From positions 1-50,935 of the forward strand of contig CAKVBD010000017.1 of NCBI GenBank assembly GCA_934725105.1: a stretch of DNA of 50,935 nucleotides, given 5' to 3'. Below the pieces are notes generated by a model. The model was given only the letters and a program-made list of their open reading frames with translations, did no database searches and had not been told where the DNA came from. This document shows, in pieces, positions 32,668-40,021 of the stretch (its first letter is position 1; each line of letters opens with the position of its first letter). The translations under genes were made by a program, and so were the position numbers. The stretch comes from an uncultured Bulleidia sp. (GTDB lineage Bacteria > Bacillota_I > Bacilli_A > Erysipelotrichales > Erysipelotrichaceae).

Positions 32668-33514
32668 CCGATAATTCTTTGTCCTGATACTTGTCTCTAT
32701 ATGCCTTTATTCCATTTGATGCATCTTTCTCATCCAGCAGCATGCGATAGATCTTGATTGCATCAATCACTGCTTCATCACTCATAAATGGTGTATCAAT
32801 TTCAAAATATGCTACCTGTGCATCCATAAATGCATGCATTTCATCAAAAGATTCTTGAATGTAATCCGTATAGATCATCATTGCTACTGCATTTTCATAC
32901 GCAGGCATATATGCTTCTCTTTGCTTTTCCTTCAGAGAAAGTGTTTTAGAATGCACATCAAAATCTTTCTCATTTACTTCTTTATATGCACTCAAAAGCT
33001 TTCTTTTGGATACAGACATCAATGTAGAACCATGAATGATCACGGTTGTATCTGGCGTATATTTTGCGATATCCATGACTTCATCTTTTGTCAATAAACA
33101 AGGAATCACAACAGATCGAAGACCCTGTTCCTTCCAGAACAAAGCATCTTCATTACATGTCATCAATGTTTCCGGACGATATGTTAAATGCGATTCTAAA
33201 TGCTTTTCCTTTGCATACTTTAATAAGCCAGGATCCGCAAACATTAAGCCATCCACACCTAAATGGAGAATTTCTTCCATTTCCTTTTGTGCGGCATAAA
33301 TATCTTTTTCACTATACAAGCGATTCATTAATACTGTAACAGTCATATGATGCATATGACATTCTTCAACGATCTCCTTGATTTCTTCACTTGTAAATTC
33401 ATGCAGCGCAGAAAATGTATTGTTTGCACACGCTAATACAACTTCATTGACTCCAAGATCAATGTAATCTTTTAAAAGATTTCTGTTTTCTAATGTAACT
33501 GTTAATATTTTCAT
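32636..33514 (-). CDS. Peptidase U32-family protein, probable TrhP1/YrrN-like partner
   Basis: 292 residues, the short member of the U32 pair. It shares the barrel pattern (LKDYIDLGVNEVVLACANNTFSA, VDGLMFADPGLLKYA, SVVIPCLLTKDEVMDIA) but lacks the Cys-rich signature of the partner. This is how YrrN relates to YrrO. First gene of the three-gene operon; the long U32 gene overlaps its end. Predicted role: accessory subunit in ho5U34 formation. Confidence 0.83.
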   Translation of the reverse strand: MKILTVTLENRNLLKDYIDLGVNEVVLACANNTFSALHEFTSEEIKEIVEECHMHHMTVTVLMNRLYSEKDIYAAQKEMEEILHLGVDGLMFADPGLLKYAKEKHLESHLTYRPETLMTCNEDALFWKEQGLRSVVIPCLLTKDEVMDIAKYTPDTTVIIHGSTLMSVSKRKLLSAYKEVNEKDFDVHSKTLSLKEKQREAYMPAYENAVAMMIYTDYIQESFDEMHAFMDAQVAYFEIDTPFMSDEAVIDAIKIYRMLLDEKDASNGIKAYRDKYQDKELSDGYYGQKTVK

Positions 33515-33548
33515 CTTGAATATTCTATCATGAAATGTTACTCTTTTT

Positions 33549-33623
33549 GCGATAGATGGCGTTAAGTGCTATAAGAGTGGGGCTCTTATGGACGAAAAGC
33601 ATATGCTTGCGGTCATGTATCGT
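33549..33623 (+). ncRNA. Tetrahydrofolate (THF) riboswitch, class I
   Basis: Conserved GCGTTAAGTG (33559-33568 region) is followed by hairpin ATAAGAG/CTCTTAT (33571-33589) with a GGGG loop. Then comes ACGAA with the small stem AAGC/GCTT, then GCGGT. The closing stem CGATAgATG (33550-33558) pairs with CATgTATCG (33614-33622). This order and the invariant bases match the folT-type THF riboswitch. It lies 67 bases before the folT ATG. A TTTCTCA/TGAGAAA hairpin next to the Shine-Dalgarno could be the expression platform. The frame that reads through it from 33588 is not coding. Confidence 0.85.
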
Positions 33624-33689
33624 TACCCATTGCGAGAAAGAAACATCTTCACATTTTCTCAAAATGGAGTGAGAAAGGAAGGTGTTTTT

Positions 33690-34265
33690 ATGTTTTCAAA
33701 AGAGTATTGGCTCTCTTCAGCCAAAAAATTAAAAAGCGTGAAGTACTTGGCAATTATCGCATGTATGATTGCACTCAAGATTGCGGTTGGATCTGTTCGT
33801 ATTCCAGTCAGTGAAAATCTAAGAATTACAGTGACATACATTGTCGTTGCATTAGAAAGTACAATTGTTGGACCTGCAGCTGGTATGGTATCTGCATTTG
33901 TGACAGATAATCTCAGCTTTATCCTGTATCCAGATGGAGCATATTTTCCAGGCTATACATTAACTGCGATGCTTGGTTCTCTGATCTATTCTTTGTGCCT
34001 ATACCAGAAGAAGATCACGATTACTAGAATTGCAATCGCAAAAACAATCAATAACTATCTTGTTAATGTAGCGATTGGTTCCTTATGGTCAAGCATGCTT
34101 TATGGAAATGCATATATTGTTTACGCAACAAAAAGTTTAGTAAAAAATACAATTCTTTTGCCAATTGAGATTGTATTGCTTGTTGTGGTATTAAACCTTT
34201 TACTCCCAGTGCTTCAAAAAAAGAAGCTCGTCAATTCACAAGAGCTTCCAATCAAACTATATTAA
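33690..34265 (+). CDS. folT: ECF transporter S component, folate family (FolT)
   Basis: About 191 residues with six hydrophobic segments. SVRIPVSENLRITVTYIVVALESTIVGPAAGMVSAFVTDNLSFI is the substrate-specific S-component pattern of the folate/QueT-like group. It pairs with a shared EcfA-EcfT module encoded elsewhere. The start at 33690 has AAAGGAAGG. The upstream THF riboswitch strongly supports folate as substrate. A structured segment and a terminator follow. Confidence 0.9.
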   Translation: MFSKEYWLSSAKKLKSVKYLAIIACMIALKIAVGSVRIPVSENLRITVTYIVVALESTIVGPAAGMVSAFVTDNLSFILYPDGAYFPGYTLTAMLGSLIYSLCLYQKKITITRIAIAKTINNYLVNVAIGSLWSSMLYGNAYIVYATKSLVKNTILLPIEIVLLVVVLNLLLPVLQKKKLVNSQELPIKLY

Positions 34266-34275
34266 TACCTGGTAT

Positions 34276-34324
34276 GACTTTATACGGATTATAACAGGTA
34301 GTGTGGTCCGCCCCACATAAAGTC
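34276..34324 (+). other. Unexplained structured element 3' of folT
   Basis: An 8-bp outer stem GACTTTAT/ATAAAGTC encloses 18 unpaired-looking bases and an inner hairpin TGTGGtccgccCCACA. It sits between the folT stop codon and a strong terminator. It matches no riboswitch class I can recall and may be an RNA 3'-end structure or a remnant. Confidence 0.45.
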
Positions 34325-34328
34325 TTCT

Positions 34329-34356
34329 ACAGCTCTTTAAAAAGAGCTGTTTTTTC
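34329..34356 (+). terminator. Terminator of folT
   Basis: ACAGCTCTT/AAGAGCTGT stem followed by TTTTTT. Confidence 0.85.
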
Positions 34357-34390
34357 ATGTCATACAATACTTGAATAACTATGCAAACAT

Positions 34391-34420
34391 AAAAGAGGAG
34401 TTGAATCACTCCAACTCCTC
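34391..34420 (-). terminator. Second terminator of degV
   Basis: Minus strand: GAGGAGTTG/CAACTCCTC perfect 9-bp stem followed by TTTTATG. Confidence 0.65.
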
Positions 34421-34475
34421 CAAGCATGTGTCCGCAAACACATACCCCAATTTCTAGAAAGAATATACTACAAAT

Positions 34476-34499
34476 AAAAGGATCTTTCAACAAGATCCT
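34476..34499 (-). terminator. First terminator of degV
   Basis: GGATCTT/AAGATCC stem followed on the minus strand by TTTTATTTG. It overlaps the degV stop codon. Confidence 0.75.
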
Positions 34500-35337
34500 A
34501 AAGTTTAATTGCCTGAATTGCTACACATCCAGGTCCACCCTGTGTAATAAATGATGGAGACAATGGATAGATATGAATTGTTGCATCTGGGAATTCTTCA
34601 GCAATTTTTTCCTTCATCTTTAATGCTAATAATTCATTTGCCGCATGAGAAATATAGAATGTATAAGAATTATCAATTCCTTCTCTCTTCATTTCTTCTG
34701 TGATATCATGACCAACTTTACGCGTTGTTCTACAAACCGCAAACTTATCTAAACCTCTGCCTTCTTCACCCTTTTTCATGACTGCCATCAGTTTCAATAA
34801 ACCGCCTAATACGCCAGCCATACCATTGAGTCTGCCTCCACGTACAAGGAATTCAAAATCAATTGGAATCAAGAATGAGATTTCATGACGCTTCATATTC
34901 TCAATCTGTTGTGTAATTTCAGCTGCACTCTTCCCCATTGCACTCATTTCCAGTGCAAGATCAACAAGTGCACGATGTGGTCCACATAATGTCATACTGT
35001 CAATCACAGTTACTCTTTCAGGATCATCACATGCATTTTTCGCAAGTAATGCTGTCTGGTATGTTCCTGATAAACCAGATGCCATTGTAATATCAATGAC
35101 TTCACCTTTCTTTAAAAGTTCATTATAAATATCGATCTTTTCACCAAGAGATGGCTGGGAAGTTCTAGGAACTTTATTTTCTTCAATCATTTTCAATAAC
35201 TGGTGATCAGTGATGTCTTCAAAGTCTTTATAAGATTTGTCATCAACGGTAATATTTAAAGGCACAATGGATAATCCGATTTCTTGTCCTTCGGAAATAG
35301 AATATAATGTAGATGTATCTGAAACAATGCTTATCAT
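34498..35337 (-). CDS. DegV-family fatty-acid-binding protein (FakB-like)
   Basis: About 279 residues. SIVSDTSTLYSISEGQEIGLSIVPL at the N-terminus, TSQPSLG near residue 60 and TMASGLSGTYQTA near 95 are the conserved fatty-acid head-group-binding loops of DegV/FakB proteins. RGGRLNGMAGVLG and a C-terminal GPGCVAIQ follow. FakB proteins present fatty acids to kinase FakA; no fakA is beside it. The start at 35337 follows AGAGGAG with 6-nt spacing. Stand-alone gene with two terminators behind it. Confidence 0.92.
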   Translation of the reverse strand: MISIVSDTSTLYSISEGQEIGLSIVPLNITVDDKSYKDFEDITDHQLLKMIEENKVPRTSQPSLGEKIDIYNELLKKGEVIDITMASGLSGTYQTALLAKNACDDPERVTVIDSMTLCGPHRALVDLALEMSAMGKSAAEITQQIENMKRHEISFLIPIDFEFLVRGGRLNGMAGVLGGLLKLMAVMKKGEEGRGLDKFAVCRTTRKVGHDITEEMKREGIDNSYTFYISHAANELLALKMKEKIAEEFPDATIHIYPLSPSFITQGGPGCVAIQAIKL

Positions 35338-35411
35338 AATCGCTCCTCTTATCATCATAAGAGTAATCTATCTAATATGATATGTCAATACATCTAGTAT
35401 TAATTTCTAGA

Positions 35412-35440
35412 TTGTAAAATAATTATTTTTATGTTACCTT
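35412..35440 (+). promoter_or_regulatory. Promoter of the DUF1836 gene, -10 6 nt from ATG
   Basis: -35 TTGTAA (35412-35417), 17-nt spacer, -10 TACCTT (35435-35440), then 6 nt to ATG. No Shine-Dalgarno. Confidence 0.45.
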
Positions 35441-35446
35441 ATTTTC

Positions 35447-35926
35447 ATGAATAGATTTCAATTTCCAAGATGGAACGAACTGCCATCTCTAGACTTATAC
35501 ATGGATCAGGTTATCACGTATTTGCAAAGCAATTTAGAAAGTACATATTTTTCTGATGAAAAATTCATCACAAAAGCTATGATCAACAATTATGTAAAAA
35601 CATCTATTGTTGCTCCACCAATAAAGAAACATTACACAAAACAACATATTGCCTATTTCATAGTTGTAACAATATTAAAACGCTGTTATTCCATGTCTCA
35701 AATTTCTCAATTGATTGAAATCCATACACATATGGAATATTCATCCGTAGAACAGGCATATGATTTATTTATTTCTTTATTTGAAGATTCACTCAATGAT
35801 CTATTCTCACTGAATGAAACAGAACATGCATTCATTTCCAATAATCAAGAGCAGAAACTCATGGAACATGTCATTCAATGTATTGTTTATAAAATACATA
35901 CAGAATATGTCTTATCCCAAAAATAA
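35447..35926 (+). CDS. DUF1836 domain protein
   Basis: 159 residues. The N-terminal FPRWNELPSLDLYMDQVITYL and the HTH-like segment ITKAMINNYVKTSIVAPPIKKHYTKQHIAYFIVVTILK are the DUF1836 pattern, which resembles MerR-like DNA-binding domains. Function unestablished. A good -35 is followed by a -10 that ends 6 nt before the ATG, with no ribosome-binding site. A bidirectional terminator separates it from queT. Confidence 0.85.
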   Translation: MNRFQFPRWNELPSLDLYMDQVITYLQSNLESTYFSDEKFITKAMINNYVKTSIVAPPIKKHYTKQHIAYFIVVTILKRCYSMSQISQLIEIHTHMEYSSVEQAYDLFISLFEDSLNDLFSLNETEHAFISNNQEQKLMEHVIQCIVYKIHTEYVLSQK

Positions 35927-35967
35927 AAGATTCGTATTACGGCTGGTATACGAATCTTTGTTTTTTA
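35926..35967. terminator. Bidirectional terminator between DUF1836 gene and queT
   Basis: Perfect 12-bp stem AAAGATTCGTAT/ATACGAATCTTT with a 10-nt loop and T tracts on both strands. Confidence 0.88.
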
Positions 35968-35968
35968 T

Positions 35969-36475
35969 TTAGTCTTTAAAGATTTTTGTTTTATCTAATA
36001 CATTCGTTAAGATCACACCAAGAATCACCGCAATGACTTCACCAAGTGCAACCCATGCGCCATTGATCACTGTTCCAAGAAGGAAGTTTTCTGGCATAAA
36101 CAAGTAACCAAGTTCTGCTCCTACAAAGAAGAAGTTCCAGATCACTGGCATCAAGATTGCGAATAGTGGATATTTTCCAACTTTCTTATCTCTTAGCTTC
36201 CAGGTACAGTATGCCGCAAAGAATGTTGCTGCAGTACCAACAACGGCATCGATATAGCCTGTTGGATTCACTCCACTCATTGCTCCAATCAAGTTACTTA
36301 AGAAGCACCCAAGCGTTACACCATAAATACTTGGCTGATAGATAAGTGGAAGCATTGTTAATGCTTCAGATACTCGAATCTGCAGGTTACCGTAAGAAAT
36401 AGGTGCTAATGCAAGTGTCAAGACAGTATATACTGCCGCAATCATCGCAACTTTTGCGAATGTTTTTGTGTTCAT
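35969..36475 (-). CDS. queT: QueT-family ECF transporter S component
   Basis: About 168 residues, five to six hydrophobic segments. APISYGNLQIRVSEALTMLPLIYQPSIYGVTLGCFLSN is the QueT signature region. QueT proteins import queuosine precursors (preQ0/preQ1). The ATG at 36475 has Shine-Dalgarno AAGGAG with 9-nt spacing; an earlier ATG abuts the Shine-Dalgarno. The leader contains a preQ1-I-like hairpin, which supports the substrate. Together with folT, two vitamin-type S components lie within 3 kb, both relying on an EcfAT module elsewhere. Confidence 0.9.
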   Translation of the reverse strand: MNTKTFAKVAMIAAVYTVLTLALAPISYGNLQIRVSEALTMLPLIYQPSIYGVTLGCFLSNLIGAMSGVNPTGYIDAVVGTAATFFAAYCTWKLRDKKVGKYPLFAILMPVIWNFFFVGAELGYLFMPENFLLGTVINGAWVALGEVIAVILGVILTNVLDKTKIFKD

Positions 36476-36489
36476 TGATTTCATCTCCT

Positions 36490-36523
36490 TATTTTAGTTA
36501 ACGAGAGGTAGCCGCTACTCTCG
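36490..36523 (-). ncRNA. preQ1-I-like riboswitch in the queT leader (candidate)
   Basis: Minus strand: CGAGAG, a loop with TAGC and CTACC, CTCTCG, then TTAACTAAAATAAGGAG. The short P1 hairpin is followed by an A-rich AACTAA tail that contains the Shine-Dalgarno. This is the layout of preQ1-I riboswitches. The loop differs from the strict consensus, so a plain attenuating hairpin is not excluded. Confidence 0.58.
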
Positions 36524-36541
36524 GTCAAAATGACATGTACT

Positions 36542-36569
36542 ATTGTACAAATTAATCAAAGAAATGCAA
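36542..36569 (-). promoter_or_regulatory. Promoter of queT
   Basis: -35 TTGCAT (36564-36569), 16-nt spacer, -10 TACAAT (36542-36547). Predicted leader of about 60 nt, matching a compact riboswitch. Confidence 0.6.
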
Positions 36570-36570
36570 G

Positions 36571-36593
36571 AAAAAAAGTGCATCAGCACTTTC
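36571..36593 (-). terminator. Terminator of the second MarR gene
   Basis: AAAGTGC/GCACTTT stem with a 4-nt loop, then TTTTTTT on the minus strand. It overlaps the end of the gene. Confidence 0.85.
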
Positions 36594-37023
36594 AGTCAAT
36601 CACTTCTTTCGCAATAATGGCAACCTGATCAAATAAACCAGCAACCTCATTACTCTTTTCTTCACCAAGCTCATCACAGATTGCATCGATGATCTTTAAG
36701 ATATGTTTATGCTGTTTCCGATAGATTTCCATCATTTCATCATTCAATACAAGAAAGATCTGTCTACGATCTTCTTCATTTCTAACACGATGAATTAGAT
36801 TCTTCTTTTCCATATTCATGATTGTACGATTCATCTGTGACTTCTGCATACCAAGCCATTCACATAACTGTGAAGCAATTACATGTTCATTTGCATGCTG
36901 GTATAGATATCTACAAACCATTGCCTCATTGAATGGTAAAGAAGATGTCATTTTATCGTTATTGATAGCAGTTGTCATACTCAACCAGGATGTTAATACT
37001 TTTTCATTGATTTCATTTTTCAT
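36592..37023 (-). CDS. MarR-family transcriptional regulator, second
   Basis: 143 residues. The winged HTH (HVIASQLCEWLGMQKSQMNRTIMNMEKKNLIHRVRNEEDRRQIFLVLN, about 55-105) has the DxRxxxxxLT wing pattern. Start LTSW-type N-terminal dimerisation helix. It is followed by its own terminator, then queT; no coupling. No clear operator was found around it. Target unknown. Confidence 0.88.
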   Translation of the reverse strand: MKNEINEKVLTSWLSMTTAINNDKMTSSLPFNEAMVCRYLYQHANEHVIASQLCEWLGMQKSQMNRTIMNMEKKNLIHRVRNEEDRRQIFLVLNDEMMEIYRKQHKHILKIIDAICDELGEEKSNEVAGLFDQVAIIAKEVID

Positions 37024-37086
37024 ATTCGTTCTCTATGAAAAGATTCTAATAGATTTTGTTCATATATTCAACTATTTTATTCTCAC

Positions 37087-37115
37087 AAAAAAAGACTGGT
37101 TTTCCCAATCTTTTT
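37087..37115 (-). terminator. Terminator of the Cof-type HAD gene
   Basis: AAAGA-TGG/CCA-TCTTT stem with one mismatch and a T tract on the minus strand. Confidence 0.65.
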
Positions 37116-37962
37116 ACTTCAGATTCTTAAGTGTGATGTAATGATCAAACAGGTAATGACCAACACCACCACTTTCACAATCATATTCTGTGATGTCATC
37201 TGCACACTTCTTTGTGCCATCTGAACCATCCACAAGACAAACGCCCCATCCAGCATCCATCAACATTGTGTTGTCATTTTCGTTATCGCCAAATGCAATA
37301 ACATCTTTTAAATCAATATTTTCCCAGGAAACATATTTCTTCAATCCTGACCCTTTATCAATGCCTTTATGCATCACTTCTACAGTACCAGGGAATGTAC
37401 TGATAATCTGATAATTGTCAGAAAACTTCTTCAAGAAATATTCCCTCAGTTCAGCTTCATTTTCAGCTTCCCCACGGAACAAGAACTTGAATGTTGGTCT
37501 TTCACAGACACGTTCAATATCTCCTGTACAATCAACAAAGTCAAAACCATGTCTTCTAGAAGATTCCAGTAATTCTCCAGAAATATTCATCGCATTATGA
37601 TTTTCATTACCTTCACAGTTCACCGCAACTTTGTATTTATCAACCAATGGTTGCATGTAATAGAGAATATTTTTCATTTCCTCTGTTGTCAGGTAGTCTG
37701 TCTGCCAGTAATTATCATTTCTATGATCCAGGACCATACCGCCATTCATTCCCACAACAAAATCAAATTCAAAAGATAAGCCCCATTTCTTACCCATTTC
37801 CTTTAAAGCCTGATTAATTTCTCTTCCTGTTCCTAAACCAATTCTAACACCATTGCGATGCAGGATTTCAAATGCTTCTTTTGTGACTTCCGGTAAATCT
37901 CCACCTTTTGCGGTCAATGTCATATCAATATCCGCAATGACAACTTTTATTTCTTCTAACAT
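37114..37962 (-). CDS. HAD-superfamily Cof-type phosphatase
   Basis: 282 residues. Motif I VIADIDMTLTAKGG (nucleophile first Asp), motif II LGTGRE, and the C-terminal motif IV VIAFGDNENDNTMLMDAGWGV are present. The C2-type cap lies in between. Cof-like enzymes dephosphorylate sugar phosphates, FMN or PLP. The motif I second position reads DIDMT where most have DxDGT, a minor change. Shine-Dalgarno GAGGTAG. Intact, unlike the related gene next to it that is interrupted by the IS element. Confidence 0.9.
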   Translation of the reverse strand: MLEEIKVVIADIDMTLTAKGGDLPEVTKEAFEILHRNGVRIGLGTGREINQALKEMGKKWGLSFEFDFVVGMNGGMVLDHRNDNYWQTDYLTTEEMKNILYYMQPLVDKYKVAVNCEGNENHNAMNISGELLESSRRHGFDFVDCTGDIERVCERPTFKFLFRGEAENEAELREYFLKKFSDNYQIISTFPGTVEVMHKGIDKGSGLKKYVSWENIDLKDVIAFGDNENDNTMLMDAGWGVCLVDGSDGTKKCADDITEYDCESGGVGHYLFDHYITLKNLK

Positions 37963-38023
37963 AAATTCTACCTCTTTAAAAAAACTTACTTATATTCTAC
38001 TAAATATATTCCGGAATAAAGTT

Positions 38024-38368
38024 TCATTTTATAAGAAATTTTATTGCTTCTTCTAACCCATCTGCATCAATATCACTTGTAATATAGTCAGCTCTCTGTT
38101 TTAAAGAATCCACTGCATTTCCCATCGCAACGTTTTTTCCACATGCTTCAAACATAGAGATATCATTTTCACCATCTCCAACACTGCAGCTGTCTTCCTT
38201 CAAAATACCATAATAATTGAGTACATCTGTAATGCCATGCTTCTTTCCACATTCCTTATGAAAACAATCTACCGCATATGCATTCCAGCGAACTTCTTTT
38301 ACATTTTCAAAAGAAATCTGATCATAGATTTCCTGTTCAACCCATGGAATAAACATATGAACTACCAC
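38024..38368 (-). pseudogene. C-terminal fragment of a Cof-type HAD phosphatase, split by an IS element
   Basis: 114 residues matching the end of a Cof-type HAD protein: cap remnant HMFIPWVEQEIYDQI, Lys region, then SVGDGENDISMFEACGKNVAMGNA (motif IV) and ADYITSDIDADGLEEAI. The N-terminal half lies at 40022-40456 on the same strand. Together they add up to about 255 residues, normal for the family. The tnpB element between them interrupts the gene inside the cap. The fragment would start with a GTG and has no Shine-Dalgarno, so it is unlikely to be made. Confidence 0.88.
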
Positions 38369-38535
38369 ACCTGATACGTAGTTCTGATGTGGTATCCCTG
38401 TGATGTACTCTTCTCATACAGAGAAAGGTCTTACCATAGGAATTTTGATTCTTGTGATCTGTAGTTACGCACCTTACGGCTGTTACTATGTTTTCACAAT
38501 GGCCGGCTCACTCGACCTCTACTGTTTTTACACAG
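38369..38535 (-). ncRNA. Predicted omega RNA / right end of the tnpB element
   Basis: The 167 bases after the tnpB stop, up to the right end, are non-coding and rich in short stems (for example near GAGCCGGCCATT and CCACATCAG...). TnpB systems express the guide scaffold from this place with the guide read from the flanking DNA, here the HAD gene. Assigned by position; structure not computed. Confidence 0.5.
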
Positions 38536-39843
38536 TTACCTGTTTAAATCTGCAAATGCAAAAACTTCTGGATTCAACAGATTTGTTAATATTACTGATG
38601 ATGTATCACAGCCTGCTTTTCTTAAAATATTTGCAGCACCATTGATATCTGCATTCAATACGGTTCCATCTGATGAACGATATAAGCCTCTTTGAATACG
38701 TTTTCCAGAAAAATGATGTTTTGTTCCATCACCTTCTACATAAACCGGAATATCATCGCTGTCCAGGAAACTTGCTTTACTTGTATATGACTCTTCATTT
38801 CTGACAACAGTTACGCCATACTCACATGCTTTCAGTTCAATCATGGATTTGAGCATTTCAAAAGGAATGCTGACAAAATTCTGATTGTTCACTGCACCAA
38901 TGCTGCTGTTCTGTTTCCAGAAAGCATTAGAACCCAGCACAAGACAGCCAATGTCATTACGCTGACACCAGACAAGCAGCTTCCTGCTCATTTTATGAAA
39001 GCAGTCTCTGATGTAGCTGGTTCTGTATGCAGAAAGTCTGTCAAGATACTTTGACCACACCCGTTCTGTTGTTTCTTTCCCTTTGCTCATCAGACTGATG
39101 CGTTCAGCTTTTTTCTTCATGAAATACTGATTGACTGATTTGATGAATCTGCCTTTAAAAAGAATGCTTTTACCCGTATCTGAAACAACAGCCATTGTGT
39201 TGTCTACACCAAAGTCAACTGCAGCTGCATGTCTGCCACTTTGTACAGAAGCAGCTTTTACCTGATAGACAAGTAAAAGTTCGTATCCGCCAGAAACAGG
39301 TTTCACTTTTACTTCCATCAGCCTGCCATGTCTTCTGCGTACAGGAATGCGAATCTTTGTACGAGGAAGCTTCAGTTTCCCATCATAGATAACAGCATCC
39401 TGATTGGTAAAAAGATAAGAAGTGGTATCATTCCTGCAGTATCCAGGCATCTTAGGTTTACCTGTATAACCAGAAGAATCTTTCCTGTATTTCTTTAAAG
39501 AGTCAAGCCAGCCTTTGAAATCTGTACAGACCTGTCTGATGACATGCTGTGCAGTCTGCATAGGAAGCCTGGAAAAGAAATCAGGATTATTTGTAATACG
39601 CATAAGCCTCTGCAATATGCCATAACCAAGCACATAGTAAGACTTCTGACCTTTAAGAAGTGCAAGCTCGCCTTGAACTTCTTTCTCGTTAGCTGTCAAA
39701 GCAGTCTTGTTGTGTGCAGTAAAGGCATTACGAACGCGAAATAATGCAGCATTACGAAGACACTTTGCCTTGTGAGCAAAGCCATCCAGATATGCATACA
39801 GCTCATGATTTCTGGTTACATAAATCCTGTCAGTTCTGTACAT
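38536..39843 (-). CDS. tnpB: TnpB-family RNA-guided nuclease with rearranged RuvC site and no zinc ribbon
   Basis: About 435 residues. A helical N-terminal recognition region is followed by a split RuvC domain: RuvC-I AAVDFGVDN (D210) and RuvC-III NADINGAANIL (D399). The RuvC-II strand reads CLVLGSNAFWKQ, with Gly304 where the catalytic Glu normally sits. A Glu pair is found about 46 residues later in RNEESYTSKASF (E350/E351). This alternative-Glu arrangement has been reported for Fanzor and related TnpBs. The CxxC...CxxC zinc ribbon is absent. Start at 39843 chosen for Shine-Dalgarno AAAAGGAC; an upstream ATG at 39864 lacks one. No frameshift seen, so it may be active. Confidence 0.9.
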   Translation of the reverse strand: MYRTDRIYVTRNHELYAYLDGFAHKAKCLRNAALFRVRNAFTAHNKTALTANEKEVQGELALLKGQKSYYVLGYGILQRLMRITNNPDFFSRLPMQTAQHVIRQVCTDFKGWLDSLKKYRKDSSGYTGKPKMPGYCRNDTTSYLFTNQDAVIYDGKLKLPRTKIRIPVRRRHGRLMEVKVKPVSGGYELLLVYQVKAASVQSGRHAAAVDFGVDNTMAVVSDTGKSILFKGRFIKSVNQYFMKKKAERISLMSKGKETTERVWSKYLDRLSAYRTSYIRDCFHKMSRKLLVWCQRNDIGCLVLGSNAFWKQNSSIGAVNNQNFVSIPFEMLKSMIELKACEYGVTVVRNEESYTSKASFLDSDDIPVYVEGDGTKHHFSGKRIQRGLYRSSDGTVLNADINGAANILRKAGCDTSSVILTNLLNPEVFAFADLNR

Positions 39844-40021
39844 GAATAAGTCCTTTTCACTCATATATTATATCATATATAAAGTGCGAAATATGGCTTA
39901 TTTATGCGAAAATATATTGTTTTACAATGACACAGAAATCAAAAGGATAGAAGAGTACATCAGTTAACAGTAACGCTGAATTCACCACCGCCCTATGAGG
40001 ATGGCGTACTCTTCTGAATTG

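Larger units (their letters stand above)
38369..40021 (-). mobile_element. IS200/IS605-family element with tnpB only (IS1341-type)
   Basis: A roughly 1.65-kb insertion between the two halves of a HAD gene contains only tnpB; no tnpA is present. Both ends carry the 10-mer GTACTCTTCT (38405-38414 and 40006-40015), and an inverted copy lies at 39949-39958. The right end (38370-38400) folds as CCACA...TGTGG around a TACGTA centre, a subterminal hairpin as in this family. Exact boundaries are uncertain by a few bases. As a tnpB-only element it would depend on TnpA in trans. Confidence 0.85.

Noticed and set aside
33588..33689. Upstream extension of the folT frame (34 codons)
   Set aside because: It runs through the THF riboswitch and has no ribosome-binding site; the ATG at 33690 has AAAGGAAGG.
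34257..34493. 78-codon frame on the minus strand after degV
   Set aside because: It lies over three terminator or structure elements and has no Shine-Dalgarno; looks non-coding.
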